A DNA stretch of 64,000 nt from Clostridia bacterium (GTDB taxonomy: Bacteria > Bacillota > Clostridia > Christensenellales > SZUA-584): NCBI GenBank assembly GCA_018648645.1, contig JABGQS010000006.1:1-64000 (forward strand), in the 5' to 3' direction. Shown here one piece after another: positions 43,215 through 52,609 of this stretch; within the stretch, counting starts at the first letter, position 1, and every line of letters starts with the position of its first letter. The notes under the pieces are model-generated. The model did not search any database, was not told the origin of the DNA, and saw only the letters and a list, made by a program, of their open reading frames with translations. The translations under genes were made by a program, and so were the position numbers.

Positions 43215-43267
43215 AAAAAAAAGCGCAACATAGACAAACTATCCTTGTTTTGCGAATCGCGCTTGTT
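43215..43267 (-). terminator. Terminator of the sirtuin gene
   Basis: On the minus strand AAGCGC pairs with GCGCTT, with an inner GATAG/CTATG stem, followed by eight T. It lies 11 bases after the sirtuin stop. Confidence 0.6.
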
Positions 43268-43276
43268 TAAAATTCG

Positions 43277-44008
43277 TTATCTCTGCACCGCAACTGCAAT
43301 TTTACCGAGAGTCTTGCCAATCGGCTCGCCTATAACAAGCTTCGCCGCGTCGTCGAGCGTTGTCGCGTCCTTATTTATCAAAACCAGCTTATCGCCGTTA
43401 TAATAGTTCACCAACCCGGCTGCCGGATACACCACCAGCGACGTGCCTCCAACAATCAGCACATCCGCATCTGCCATGTGCTTTATCGCACTTTGCATCA
43501 CCGCTTCATCCAGCGCTTCTTCATACATCACAACGTCGGGTTTTATCACTCCGTCGCACACGCACCTCGGCACGCCCTCGCTGCTCATCATGTAATCCGC
43601 ATCATAGAACCTGCCGCACTCCATACAATGGTTTCTGTGCACAGACCCGTGCAGCTCAATCACGTTTCGACTCCCCGCCGCTTGGTGCAGCCCATCAATG
43701 TTCTGCGTAATCACCGCACTCAGCTTGCCTGCCTGCTCCAGCTCACTTAGCTTATAATGCGCAGCGTTTGGCAATATCCCCTGCACAAGCAGCTTTTCTT
43801 TATAGAATGAATAGAACTCATCTGTATGCGCGTCAAAAAAGCTCCTGCTCAGCATTTTCTCGGGCGGATACTTGAATTTCTGCGCATACAACCCGTCCGC
43901 GCTGCGAAAGTCCTTAAGTCCGCTCTCCGTAGACACGCCCGCACCGCCAAAAAACACAATGCGCCTGCCGGCATTAATTATATTTTGTAGTTTCTCGATA
44001 TTAGTCAT
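43277..44008 (-). CDS. cobB: NAD-dependent protein deacylase (Sir2 family)
   Basis: Removes acyl groups from lysine using NAD+. The 243-residue protein has GGAGVSTESGLKDFRS, TQNIDGLHQAAG, the catalytic histidine in IELHGSVH, zinc cysteines CMECGRF and CVCDG, and GTSLVVYPAAGL. The ATG at 44008 follows GGTGAG; an in-frame GTG at 44017 lies in that site. Downstream of DegV with a 60-base gap and a weak hairpin between. Confidence 0.94.
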   Translation of the reverse strand: MTNIEKLQNIINAGRRIVFFGGAGVSTESGLKDFRSADGLYAQKFKYPPEKMLSRSFFDAHTDEFYSFYKEKLLVQGILPNAAHYKLSELEQAGKLSAVITQNIDGLHQAAGSRNVIELHGSVHRNHCMECGRFYDADYMMSSEGVPRCVCDGVIKPDVVMYEEALDEAVMQSAIKHMADADVLIVGGTSLVVYPAAGLVNYYNGDKLVLINKDATTLDDAAKLVIGEPIGKTLGKIAVAVQR

Positions 44009-44029
44009 TGCTCTCACCCAATATACACA

Positions 44030-44056
44030 AAGAGGCCGAGCTGCCCCGACCTCCGC
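44030..44056 (-). terminator. Weak hairpin after degV
   Basis: GAGGTCG pairs with CGGCCTC (one wobble) on the minus strand, followed by TTTG. It may end part of the DegV transcript before the sirtuin gene. Confidence 0.45.
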
Positions 44057-44068
44057 TTCAAACTATTT

Positions 44069-44944
44069 CTACGACTCCATCGCCTTGCCCATAAACACCA
44101 CCGACAACGCGCCGGGTCCGGTGTGGCACCCAATCACAGGACCGATGTCCATGATTTCCACGCCCTTGCAGTCCACCGCGTCCTCTATCATCGCTTTGAG
44201 CTTCTTCGCGTTTTCCATATCGGCTGCATGCATAAGATATATCGTCTGCTCCTGCGAATTCTCGATGTTCTTTTCTATTGTGTCCAGCAGAAACCTGTGC
44301 ACGTTTTTGCGCCCTTTCACCTTGTCCGCCGCCACAATCTTGCCCTCGTTGTTCAGCTTTAGAATCGGCTTCACGCCAAGTATCGTCCCGACCATCGCAG
44401 CCGCTCCCGACACCCTGCCTCCTCTTTTGAGAAAGTTCAAGTCGTCCACCGAGAACCAAGCGTGCGCTAACAGTTTATTAGCTTCCACCCAATCTTTTAT
44501 CTCGTCAAGCCCAGCGCCCGCGTCCTTCATCTCCTGCGCTTTCATGACCAGCACACCCGCGCCCATCGATATCCGCATCGTGTCCACCAGCTCTATGCGC
44601 GCTTTTGGATACTCCTCCAGCACCGACTCTCTAGCCATCTCGCACATGCTGTAATGCGCCGACAGCTGCGACGAAAACGACAACTGCAGCACGTCCTTCT
44701 TATCCTTCACTATCTCTCTGAAAAAGTCTGCAATGTCCGCCGGCGACCTCGTCGAAGTGCTCGCTTTCGCGCCCTCACCAATCTTCTTATAAAACCCCTC
44801 ATAGTCGGTCGTTTTCCCAAGGTCAAACAGCTTCTCTTCGCCGTCCACCGTATACGGCATCAAAAACACCGGCATCCCCGTCTTCTCCGCAAACTGATAA
44901 GGAATCTCCGTGTCCGAATCTGTGGCAATCACAAAATCTCTCAT
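44069..44944 (-). CDS. DegV-family fatty acid-binding protein
   Basis: A 291-residue protein that binds a fatty acid and passes it to fatty acid kinase. Motifs include IATDSDTEIPYQFAEKTG, STSTRSPADIADFF, LVDTMRISMGAG and LNFLKRGGRVSGAAAMVG, all typical of DegV, plus a C-terminal GPVIGCHTGPGALSVVFMG. GGAGGAGAG precedes the ATG. It probably shares a transcript with the aminotransferase upstream. Confidence 0.94.
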   Translation of the reverse strand: MRDFVIATDSDTEIPYQFAEKTGMPVFLMPYTVDGEEKLFDLGKTTDYEGFYKKIGEGAKASTSTRSPADIADFFREIVKDKKDVLQLSFSSQLSAHYSMCEMARESVLEEYPKARIELVDTMRISMGAGVLVMKAQEMKDAGAGLDEIKDWVEANKLLAHAWFSVDDLNFLKRGGRVSGAAAMVGTILGVKPILKLNNEGKIVAADKVKGRKNVHRFLLDTIEKNIENSQEQTIYLMHAADMENAKKLKAMIEDAVDCKGVEIMDIGPVIGCHTGPGALSVVFMGKAMES

Positions 44945-44975
44945 AGCTCTCCTCCAAAGTTATACTCTGCGCTTC

Positions 44976-46259
44976 CTACTTGCCCTTCAGCGCGTCCTCA
45001 ATACTCACAATATTGATGCACAGACACAGCGTTTTCATCGCCAAACTCAACGCATCATTTCCAGTAAACGTCGGCGCGATTCTGATGTTGCTGTCCCTCG
45101 GGTCATCGCCGTAAGGGAACGTAACACCGGCGGGCGTAATCATTATACCGGCGTCCTTCATCATACCCACAACCTTTTTCGCCGAACCGTATTTCACATC
45201 CAAGCTGATAAAATATCCGCCCTTTGGCTTAATCCATTCCGCAAGCTCACTCTTGCCAACTCGCTCTGTTAAAATATCGTCCACGATATCGAACTTCGTG
45301 CCGATTACTTGCGCGTGCTTTTTCATATGCGCGTAAACTCCGTCCGTGTTCTTAAAGAATCGCACGTGTCGCAGCTGATTCAGCTTGTCGCTGCCAATCG
45401 TCTGGAACTTCATGTGGCTTTTCGCGTGTGCAATATTCGCCTCGCTCGCCGCCAATATCGCAATCCCGCTTCCTGCAAAAGAGACTTTGGATGTCGAGCC
45501 AAACATATAAACCATATCGGCATTGCCCGCTTTTTTGCATTCGTCAAGCAGACTTAAAAGCTCAACTCTCTCATAAAGGTCGTGCACCGCATACGCGTTA
45601 TCCCAGAACACTCTAAAGTCTTTAGCCGCAGGTTTCAGAGCAGCAATCGCCCTCACAACTTCGTCCGAGTAAACCACTCCGGTTGGGTTAGAGAACTTTG
45701 GCACACACCACATCCCCTTCACCGACTCGTCCGACTCAACTATCTTTCGCACAGCGTCCATATCGGGTCCGTTCTCGTCCATGCCGACCGGTATCATCTT
45801 TATCCCAAGCTCCTCGCACAAATGAAAATGTCTGTCATAACCGGGGCTTGGGCACACAAACTTAACTTCGCCCTGCTCTCCCCAAGGCTTGGCGTCTTCA
45901 GAAACACCAAACAAAATAGCTCGTATCATGGCGTCATACATCATGCCAAGGCTAGAGTTGCCTCCGATAACAATCTCACTTTTTGCCACATCAAACAGCT
46001 GCGAAAACAATTCCTTTGCTTCTTCAATTCCGTCAATGATGCCATAGTTCCTGCAATCAAATCCGTTCTGCGCATTCAGCGAACTTTTGCTACTGAGTGT
46101 GTCCATCATGCCAACAGACAAATCCAGCTGCTCCTTGCAAGGCTTGCCTCTCGATATATCAAGAGAATGCCCCTCATTTTTAAAGACCTCGTACTCACTC
46201 AACAATGCTGTTAGCTGACCGTTTAACTCATCCTTACTTTTCTGCGCATATGCGTTCAT
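44976..46259 (-). CDS. Class I aminotransferase (aspartate aminotransferase-like)
   Basis: PLP-dependent transaminase of 427 residues. SLDISRGKPCKEQLDLSVGM matches the start of a distinct aspartate/alanine aminotransferase-like group (Asp_aminotransf). CPSPGYDRHF, KFSNPTGVVYSDE and the PLP lysine in MFGSTSKVSFAGSGIAI are present; the arginine in SNIRIAPTF binds the substrate carboxylate. AAGGAG lies before the ATG. Located upstream of degV with 31 bases between. Exact amino acid pair unknown. Confidence 0.9.
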   Translation of the reverse strand: MNAYAQKSKDELNGQLTALLSEYEVFKNEGHSLDISRGKPCKEQLDLSVGMMDTLSSKSSLNAQNGFDCRNYGIIDGIEEAKELFSQLFDVAKSEIVIGGNSSLGMMYDAMIRAILFGVSEDAKPWGEQGEVKFVCPSPGYDRHFHLCEELGIKMIPVGMDENGPDMDAVRKIVESDESVKGMWCVPKFSNPTGVVYSDEVVRAIAALKPAAKDFRVFWDNAYAVHDLYERVELLSLLDECKKAGNADMVYMFGSTSKVSFAGSGIAILAASEANIAHAKSHMKFQTIGSDKLNQLRHVRFFKNTDGVYAHMKKHAQVIGTKFDIVDDILTERVGKSELAEWIKPKGGYFISLDVKYGSAKKVVGMMKDAGIMITPAGVTFPYGDDPRDSNIRIAPTFTGNDALSLAMKTLCLCINIVSIEDALKGK

Positions 46260-46379
46260 TCCGTAAACTCCTTAAAATATATTTATTTCATTATTATCAA
46301 AATAGCATTATAATCATACCACTCACCGCATCCTTTAGTCTACGGCTTTTGTCATAACGTTCGTGTTCGGTTCGTTGCA

Positions 46380-47840
46380 TTATCTCTCGTCCGCGTTCCT
46401 CACCAGCTGCGCAAAGAACTCCACGCCCTCGCTCAGCGACTCGACACCCATGCGCTCATTAACCGCGTGTATAGTACTCAAATCCTGCATGACCGATCTG
46501 AACGGCTGGAACAAAAACACACCGTCCGATATGTCCGAGTAAAACTTCGAGTCGGTCGCCGCTACCATCAAATACGGCGCAACCACAAACTCGCCAAACA
46601 TCTGCTCAACCGTTCGCGCAATCGTTGCAAAGCCTTCGCTGTCCGTGTCAGACACACGCGACGCAGCAAATGCCTTTATCTCCTCCACAATCACGTCATC
46701 GTTGCCTATCACCTTCCTGATGTGATCCAACACGCCCTGTACTGTGTCGTCGGGCGATATGCGGCAGTTGATGACCGCCTCTGCCTTTTCTGCCAACACA
46801 TTGGTCGCTGTCGAGCCGGCCAGCATCGTCGGCGCCATAGTAGTTCGCACCATCGCCGCGCCATTGCTGCCTGCCGCCAGTCCTATCAGCAGCAGCGGTC
46901 TGAACAGCCACATATTGCTGACAATCACGTTAAGCGGAAACTTCATATATCCGCCGACGCAGTCCAGCATGTGCTTCATCGCCTCGTTCAGCGTCGGTTT
47001 CATTTGGTGCTTTTCGATCGCGACAATCGCGCGACATAGCGTTCCCACCGCAGTTTGCTTTGGCGGCCTGCTTGCGTGCCCGCCTTTGCTGGCCACGCTC
47101 AGTCGTATATCGGCATACCCCTTTTCGCATATCCCAATCGCCGCAACATCAGCGTTCACACTTAGCATCGTGCCGTCCATCAGCACACCGCCCTCGTCAA
47201 TCACAAACTCGAAACTTTCGCCGCGCTTTTTCAGCACTTCCACGCACTTTTGCGCACCTAGCGTGCCCATCGACTCTTCGTCGTGCCCAAGCGCAATATA
47301 CACATCACGCTGCGGCGCAAATCCGTCACTGATAAGTTTTTCTACGGCTTCCATCACAGCGGTCAAATGCCCTTTCATATCAAGAGCGCCTCTGCCCCAA
47401 ACATACCCGTCTGCAATCGCTCCGCTAAACGCGTCGTGCTCCCAGTCGCCCGCAGTCCGCTCGTCCACCGGCACAACGTCCATATGCGCCATCATCAAAA
47501 ACGGCTTTTTCTGGCTGCCGCTGCCCGTCCACTTGTATATCAGGCTGTACTCGTTGACAACCTCGCGGCCAAGCGTCTTGTGCACCAGCGGATACGTCTT
47601 CTCGAGGTACTTGTGCAGCCCCAAAAACGCTTCCTTATCAAACCCGTCCATGCTGCTCGCTGTCAACGTTTTTAGCTGTATCATCCCCGAAAGATGCTTC
47701 GCTATCTTATCGCGCTCAAGGTCGCTCTCAAACTTTGCAACGCCCTCTTTGCGTTTGCTCGGCTTCTTAATCCACGTGTTCAGTGCGATAATCGCGACGA
47801 GTACCGCCAGCGCTCCCAATATCGAGTACAATACTATCAT
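46380..47840 (-). CDS. M20-family metallopeptidase with N-terminal membrane anchor
   Basis: A 486-residue amidohydrolase or carboxypeptidase. An N-terminal membrane helix (VLYSILGALAVLVAIIALN) is followed by the M20 fold: metal ligands in MMAHMDVVPVD, WGRGALDMKGHLTAV and ALGHDEESMGTLGAQ, and the lid domain with KGGHASRPPKQTAVG. The layout matches PM20D1/carboxypeptidase S-type enzymes, which split or form N-acyl amino acids or small peptides. The second ATG (47840) has the better spacing from GGAG. It closes an operon with two membrane proteins upstream, suggesting it processes what they transport. Confidence 0.9.
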   Translation of the reverse strand: MIVLYSILGALAVLVAIIALNTWIKKPSKRKEGVAKFESDLERDKIAKHLSGMIQLKTLTASSMDGFDKEAFLGLHKYLEKTYPLVHKTLGREVVNEYSLIYKWTGSGSQKKPFLMMAHMDVVPVDERTAGDWEHDAFSGAIADGYVWGRGALDMKGHLTAVMEAVEKLISDGFAPQRDVYIALGHDEESMGTLGAQKCVEVLKKRGESFEFVIDEGGVLMDGTMLSVNADVAAIGICEKGYADIRLSVASKGGHASRPPKQTAVGTLCRAIVAIEKHQMKPTLNEAMKHMLDCVGGYMKFPLNVIVSNMWLFRPLLLIGLAAGSNGAAMVRTTMAPTMLAGSTATNVLAEKAEAVINCRISPDDTVQGVLDHIRKVIGNDDVIVEEIKAFAASRVSDTDSEGFATIARTVEQMFGEFVVAPYLMVAATDSKFYSDISDGVFLFQPFRSVMQDLSTIHAVNERMGVESLSEGVEFFAQLVRNADER

Positions 47841-47849
47841 CATTCTCTC

Positions 47850-48542
47850 CTATATCTTCTCTTTGTTAAACAGGAACCGTGCAATCAATACACTGATAAC
47901 GCTCATCACAGGTATCAGTATTCCCGCTATCGCATACGTCGCAGGAATCAGCAAGAACACGACAATCATCAATATCATCGGTATCACAGCAATCTTCCAA
48001 CTCTTTGCGAGGAACACCACTCCAAGCGCGCCAAACAGCGCCGGTATAACATACCCGCTGCCAAGGTCAAACACTTCGCGCAGCAGCTCACTGTTGTTAA
48101 TCCAGTTTGTAATCGGCACAACGAACAACAGCGCGATTATCAGCACAATCGTCGTCACAATGCTGCTGACAGCAACAGCGATAGTCGATAGCACTTCGCC
48201 CTCCTCCGTCTCTGCGCTCACGCCCGCTTTGTCCATCGCGACTTTCGCCGCAGGCACTTTCATGTTCAGCAGGTTTCCAGTCACGAATGCGAGGTACGTG
48301 CCGCCGCTTCCCAGCATCGGCGAATAGTTAAATATCTCGATCAGTCCGACCGCCCAGTACATCGGCACCACAGCAATCACTCCTTTAAAAAACGAGCTCC
48401 ACTCGGGCATAACGCCGTATATTAAACCAAACCCAAGAGGCACGGCTACAATAAGCAGCATCGCGAACAATGTCCATATGCGTCCAATTCGGTGCGTCGC
48501 TTGCTTGTATTCACTCAACATCAATCCTTGTTTTTTACTCAT
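47850..48542 (-). CDS. Multi-pass membrane protein, partner of DUF5058 protein
   Basis: A 230-residue protein with about six membrane helices and a conserved-looking loop (NYSPMLGSGGTYLAFVTGNL, NMKVPAAKVAMDKAGVSAET). It carries no nucleotide-binding motif. The start at 48542 follows GGGGGTG; a GTG at 48551 in that site is less likely. It is sandwiched between the DUF5058 gene (12-base gap) and the M20 peptidase (9-base gap). Probably one half of a two-component transporter; that is an inference from gene pairing. Confidence 0.75.
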   Translation of the reverse strand: MSKKQGLMLSEYKQATHRIGRIWTLFAMLLIVAVPLGFGLIYGVMPEWSSFFKGVIAVVPMYWAVGLIEIFNYSPMLGSGGTYLAFVTGNLLNMKVPAAKVAMDKAGVSAETEEGEVLSTIAVAVSSIVTTIVLIIALLFVVPITNWINNSELLREVFDLGSGYVIPALFGALGVVFLAKSWKIAVIPMILMIVVFLLIPATYAIAGILIPVMSVISVLIARFLFNKEKI

Positions 48543-48554
48543 AGCGCACACCCC

Positions 48555-49313
48555 CTAAAACCAGCCGTGGTAAACCACGGACATGGCAATCGCGCCCACC
48601 ATAGACACAGGCAGCGCAAAGTTCTCCAGCCACTTCGCTTTCGTCGCTTTGATGACCAAACCAAACACCGCCATCAAAACAGCCCCGGTCACCAGCGTTA
48701 AAAGCTGCGCTTGACCGTTCATAATGATTTGCTGTGCTGCAAGATTGCCAAACGCTGCGATGCCTTTAGCGATAAACTGCCCGCCCATCACAGCGATAAT
48801 ACCCATAAACAGCGCATCAATGAGTATCTTGCTCCACCTTGGATTTTTCTCGCCTATCTCTTGAATTTTCTTTTGATAGCGCTTGAGGCCAAAAATGTTG
48901 AATATAGGCCCGATAATGATACCGAGCGTCATCACCCACATTGCGCCCGCAAACACATTTATCGGCATTGTGCCAAGCGCCTCTTTGGAAATGTCGGCTG
49001 CCGCGGCCACTTGCCCCGCCGCAAATATCTCATAGCTCATCGACCCAATAACCGACAACCGTATCCACGAGAACGCCGCGCCCATCGTCGCCGCCAGTGC
49101 AATCATTGACAGCGCAATCGGCACACTCGGTACAATCGAAAACGTTGCGCTGCTGATAGCCGCCTTTTTCATAACCTTTACGTCAAGCCCAATCGCCTTC
49201 CCCCTGCGCACCGCACGCACCAGAAAAACAACAGATTGCGTCAACACAAACAGCGCGATAATGCCGCCCATGATGTACAAAAATGCACCACTTTTAAAAT
49301 CCAAGTTTTTCAC
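48555..49313 (-). CDS. DUF5058-family membrane protein
   Basis: A 252-residue protein with about six membrane helices. Recognisable blocks are FLVRAVRRGKAIGLDVKVMK, SVPIALSMIALAATMGAAFS, WIRLSVIGSMSYEIFAAG and AMWVMTLGIIIGPIFNIFGL, as in the uncharacterised DUF5058 family of Clostridia. It is the first gene of the membrane pair and peptidase operon. No function is known for the family; transport of amino acid or peptide substrates is an inference from the M20 neighbour. Confidence 0.8.
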   Translation of the reverse strand: MKNLDFKSGAFLYIMGGIIALFVLTQSVVFLVRAVRRGKAIGLDVKVMKKAAISSATFSIVPSVPIALSMIALAATMGAAFSWIRLSVIGSMSYEIFAAGQVAAAADISKEALGTMPINVFAGAMWVMTLGIIIGPIFNIFGLKRYQKKIQEIGEKNPRWSKILIDALFMGIIAVMGGQFIAKGIAAFGNLAAQQIIMNGQAQLLTLVTGAVLMAVFGLVIKATKAKWLENFALPVSMVGAIAMSVVYHGWF

Positions 49314-49481
49314 CCCTTAATATTAGTAATAATGATTCAATGATATTGCGCTTATTATAACATATAAGAACTTCGTTGCAACACAGATGCCCCCAATGTA
49401 ACACGAATGTTATAATTTATTGCATAAAGCTGTATTCTGCCATCAATATCTGATATACTATCCTCACAAACAGGAGGGTCC

Positions 49482-50411
49482 ATGGCAGAATTTGTACACA
49501 TACTACTAAACATATCCCTACCAATAATTCTGCTGATTGCAGTCGGTTTCGGGTTCCAGAAAATCTTCAAAACGGACGTACGCACCTTCGTCAAGCTGCA
49601 GGTTTATCTCGTCATCCCTGTCATGGTTTTCATCAAACTCTATTCGTCGCAATTCTCGGCGGATCTGCTGTACACGGTCGTTCCGTACATGCTGATTCTG
49701 ATGGTCGTTCTGTTCGGTATCAGCCAACTGCTAAGCGTCATCTTCCGCTTTGACAGGCCCCGGCGCAAAGCCATGGGCAACGCTTTCATGCTAATCAACA
49801 CGGGCAACTACGGTATTCCTCTAATCGAGCTTACCTTTCCGGGCAACCCAATCGCATTCGCTTCTCAAATCATCATGATTGTTGTCCAAAACATAATCAC
49901 GGGCACGTTCTGTGTATATCAAGCCAGCAGCGGTAAATCGACATCGAAGCAGGCACTTCTCAACATCGTAAAAATGCCAATTCTCTATGCAATTGTGCTG
50001 GGAATACTCCTGCGCACGTTCTCCGTGCCGATCCCAAAAACATTCTTGATTCCAATGAACTATATTTATCAAGCGTTTGTCGCTATCGCGCTCATCACAC
50101 TCGGCATCAAGCTTGCCGAAGTAAAATCACTCAAAGGAATCAAACACGTTATCATCTCTACAGTCATCAAAATGCTGCTTGCGCCCGTCATCGGCTTTGG
50201 CATCGTGCAAATGCTCGGTGTTACAGGCATCCTCGCCCAAGCGCTTATCATCGGCATATCAACCCCTACCGCCGTCACAGCCGCCATTATTGCCAAAGAG
50301 TTTGACAACGAGGCCGACTTCACCGCGCAGTTCGTGCTCGCCACCACCGTTTTCTGCACGTTCACGCTGCCGTTCGTCATATACTTCGTGCCAAAGCTGC
50401 TGCCCGCATAA
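49482..50411 (+). CDS. AEC-family transporter (auxin efflux carrier-like)
   Basis: A 309-residue secondary transporter with eight to ten membrane helices in two inverted halves. Typical strings are QVYLVIPVMVFIKLY, NTGNYGIPLIELTFPGNPIA and the second-half LGIKLAEVKSLKG and STPTAVTAAIIAKEFDNEAD. Members export or import organic anions such as malate or amino acids. AGGAGG precedes the ATG. It is transcribed divergently from the DUF5058 operon and has its own terminator. Substrate unknown. Confidence 0.92.
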   Translation: MAEFVHILLNISLPIILLIAVGFGFQKIFKTDVRTFVKLQVYLVIPVMVFIKLYSSQFSADLLYTVVPYMLILMVVLFGISQLLSVIFRFDRPRRKAMGNAFMLINTGNYGIPLIELTFPGNPIAFASQIIMIVVQNIITGTFCVYQASSGKSTSKQALLNIVKMPILYAIVLGILLRTFSVPIPKTFLIPMNYIYQAFVAIALITLGIKLAEVKSLKGIKHVIISTVIKMLLAPVIGFGIVQMLGVTGILAQALIIGISTPTAVTAAIIAKEFDNEADFTAQFVLATTVFCTFTLPFVIYFVPKLLPA

Positions 50412-50445
50412 AAAAAGCTGCCGCGTTTTGCGACAGCTCATTTCA
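50411..50445. terminator. Bidirectional terminator between AEC transporter and flavin reductase
   Basis: AGCTGCCGC / GCGACAGCT arms with a GTTTT loop, preceded by seven A and followed by CATTT. On the minus strand it ends in a T run. Confidence 0.75.
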
Positions 50446-50463
50446 TACTCTCATTTGCATTTA

Positions 50464-50964
50464 TTATTCCACAATATACGCAGACACCACTTCGCCATAA
50501 AACATGGTGTGCATATCGCGCTCGGGATACATCTTGTTCAATATCGCCGCCGGAATCGCGTTCTCGTCCTGCATTTGCTTATAGATTACTTTACACTCCA
50601 GCGTCAGCGGCAGCTCCTTTATCGCAGGCACATCAACCACCCTGCCGTCCACCGTTGTCAGCTTCATGTCCGCAATCTTGTCGGTGTCTCGTCCGCTTTT
50701 CTTGCCGCAATATGCGATCACTTTATTTCGCTTATCCATCGGTATATTAATCGTAAACTCTCCGCTTTCCAGCATGTCGTGTGTATACCTGCTTTGCCGC
50801 ACCAGCGCCGTGAAAATCAGCTTGTTCCACTCGATACCAATCGCTCCCCACGCAATCGACATAGTGTTGACTTTGCCGTCCTTTTGTGTCGTTAACAGCA
50901 CGCCGGTTTTCAGCCCCTTCATAATCTCATTCATGTACTCATACGCATCAATTTCTTTATACAT
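50464..50964 (-). CDS. Flavin reductase-like FMN-binding protein
   Basis: A 166-residue protein of the flavin reductase-like split-barrel family (FMN-binding). It includes GVLLTTQKDGKVNTMSIAWG, the FMN-facing strand, and ESGEFTINIP, as usual in Clostridial members annotated as flavin reductase or flavoredoxin. The start at 50964 follows AAAGGAGAG. The gene overlaps the upstream MBL-fold gene by 8 bases, a coupling that hints at a joint role such as a split flavodiiron-type redox pair, but that is speculative. Confidence 0.88.
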   Translation of the reverse strand: MYKEIDAYEYMNEIMKGLKTGVLLTTQKDGKVNTMSIAWGAIGIEWNKLIFTALVRQSRYTHDMLESGEFTINIPMDKRNKVIAYCGKKSGRDTDKIADMKLTTVDGRVVDVPAIKELPLTLECKVIYKQMQDENAIPAAILNKMYPERDMHTMFYGEVVSAYIVE

Positions 50965-51646
50965 TTTTACTCTCCTTTTTACTATTGCTTTTATATCTCT
51001 CATCGCGCTTCCTGCGCAAATACTCCACACTCAACCGCCGCCCATGCCCGGGATAAATATACTTTGCACCGCTTTCTATTATCGCTCCCCACGCCGCTTC
51101 GATATCCTCTTCAAAGTCCGCAAACCACGGATAAACAACGTGCGCAATGCCAAACACCACATCGCCGACAAATATATGCTCGTCGATTCTGTACCCAACG
51201 CTGCCCACAGAATGCGCACCCAGCGGTATCGCCTCAATCAGCTCGCTGCCAATCTCCAGCGATGTATGCGCCTCAATCAAAACGACATCGCCCTTAACCG
51301 GCGTATAGTGCTCAATGTGCTTAGGGTCCACATCATGCCCGGCGTTGCCAATCATCCGCCAAAACGCGTTGGTTCCCCTCGGCACGTCCGTGTGCCCGCA
51401 TTTGAGACACTCCGCCTCTGCCGCACCCACAACAACCTTCGCGCCCGTCGCAGCTCGTATTTGCTCCGTGGCGCCGGTGTGGTCATAGTGCGTGTGCGTC
51501 ATCAGAATATACTGCAAATCGATATCGAGCTTATCAAGTTTCCTTTTCATCAACTTTGACTGCGCTTTCAGCCCCGCGTCAATCAGCACGCCCCTGCCGT
51601 CCTCATAAGCAATCCAAGCCGTCCCTTTCAGCCTTTTGATTACCAT
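50957..51646 (-). CDS. MBL-fold metallo-hydrolase
   Basis: A 229-residue metallo-beta-lactamase-fold protein. The metal motif is MTHTHYDHTGA (HxHxDH), with later ligands in AHSVGSVGY, FVGDVVFG and YPGHGRRLS. Members include glyoxalase II-like thioester hydrolases. The start at 51646 is preceded by AAGGCGG and excludes a non-family N-terminal extension. It overlaps the flavin reductase-like gene. Substrate unknown. Confidence 0.9.
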   Translation of the reverse strand: MVIKRLKGTAWIAYEDGRGVLIDAGLKAQSKLMKRKLDKLDIDLQYILMTHTHYDHTGATEQIRAATGAKVVVGAAEAECLKCGHTDVPRGTNAFWRMIGNAGHDVDPKHIEHYTPVKGDVVLIEAHTSLEIGSELIEAIPLGAHSVGSVGYRIDEHIFVGDVVFGIAHVVYPWFADFEEDIEAAWGAIIESGAKYIYPGHGRRLSVEYLRRKRDERYKSNSKKESKNV

Positions 51647-51777
51647 AATTCCGCACCGCCTTTGCTCGATTATCTTTATGTATATATTACCATATTCCGC
51701 GCCCAAAGTATATGTCAATACCGCGACAAAATATAATTATCTTGAACAAATGCCGCGCGTTCTATATAATCAAAGCC

Positions 51778-52479
51778 ATGAAGAAAATTATGACATTGTG
51801 CACAATAACGCTGCTAATCATCGGACTCGCGCTATGCGCATCGTGCGCGCCGCCGCTGTCCGCGCAGGAGAGCTCGCAAGAGTCCGCGACCTATGAGCGC
51901 ATATACGCGTCCGAGCCGCAGCCAACTGGCAAAGTAAAGGAACTGCTCGACTTTCTCGACACGTGCGTGGGCGGTCAATACATCTACGGCGCCCAAGGTC
52001 ATAAAATAACCCCCGATTACCTCGCGAGCTCCTACGCCATATACGAAAACTACTTCAGTCACGGGCGCTATGAATACTTTGCGGACATCGCAGAGTCGTG
52101 CGAATCGGGCGGCTACGCCTTCCCCGTAAGCTACGCGTGGGATTGCAGCGGTCTGTGGTGGTACGCAGCCAACAAGCTGAATTTCTACGGCGAGCCAACC
52201 GACATGACGGCAAACGGCACATACCACACCATCTGCACCCCCATCACCAAAGACGAACTGCGCCCCGGCGATCTCGTCTTCCTGCGCGATCCAACGGGCA
52301 AAATCAGCCACATGGGCATCGTCGGCAGCGCCGGCTACATCTACGAAGCTGCCAGCGGCTTTGTCGGCGTCGTCAAAAAACGCACCATCGACAACCGCGT
52401 CTACGACGACATCATACGCGGCAAAGTAATCCGATACCCAGCGTGGAACGTGTTCGGACGACCAAAGATATTTGAGTAA
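51778..52479 (+). CDS. NlpC/P60 (C40) family cell-wall lipoprotein
   Basis: A 233-residue predicted lipoprotein peptidase acting on peptidoglycan stem peptides. The signal (MKKIMTLCTITLLIIGLAL) leads to CASC, giving the lipid cysteine. The catalytic cysteine is in YAWDCSGLWWYAANK, the histidine in KISHMGIVGSAGY. An insertion before the catalytic cysteine (about residues 70-115) is larger than in the minimal domain. The start at 51778 is chosen because the upstream in-frame extension precedes the lipoprotein signal; the ribosome site is weak. Stands alone. Confidence 0.85.
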   Translation: MKKIMTLCTITLLIIGLALCASCAPPLSAQESSQESATYERIYASEPQPTGKVKELLDFLDTCVGGQYIYGAQGHKITPDYLASSYAIYENYFSHGRYEYFADIAESCESGGYAFPVSYAWDCSGLWWYAANKLNFYGEPTDMTANGTYHTICTPITKDELRPGDLVFLRDPTGKISHMGIVGSAGYIYEAASGFVGVVKKRTIDNRVYDDIIRGKVIRYPAWNVFGRPKIFE

Positions 52480-52609
52480 TATGAAAATATACTCAATACC
52501 TGATTTTTTTCTGTTGTATTTTGGAATCTATATTTTTAGTTCTTAATTTCGTTATTTATATTTTTACTATTTCACATTAGTTTTTAAAAATACAAACTTA
52601 CCTTTTGTC

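Noticed and set aside
46744-48327. Plus-strand ORF of 527 residues
   Set aside because: Antisense across the M20 peptidase and its membrane partner, both of which have clear families and ribosome sites.
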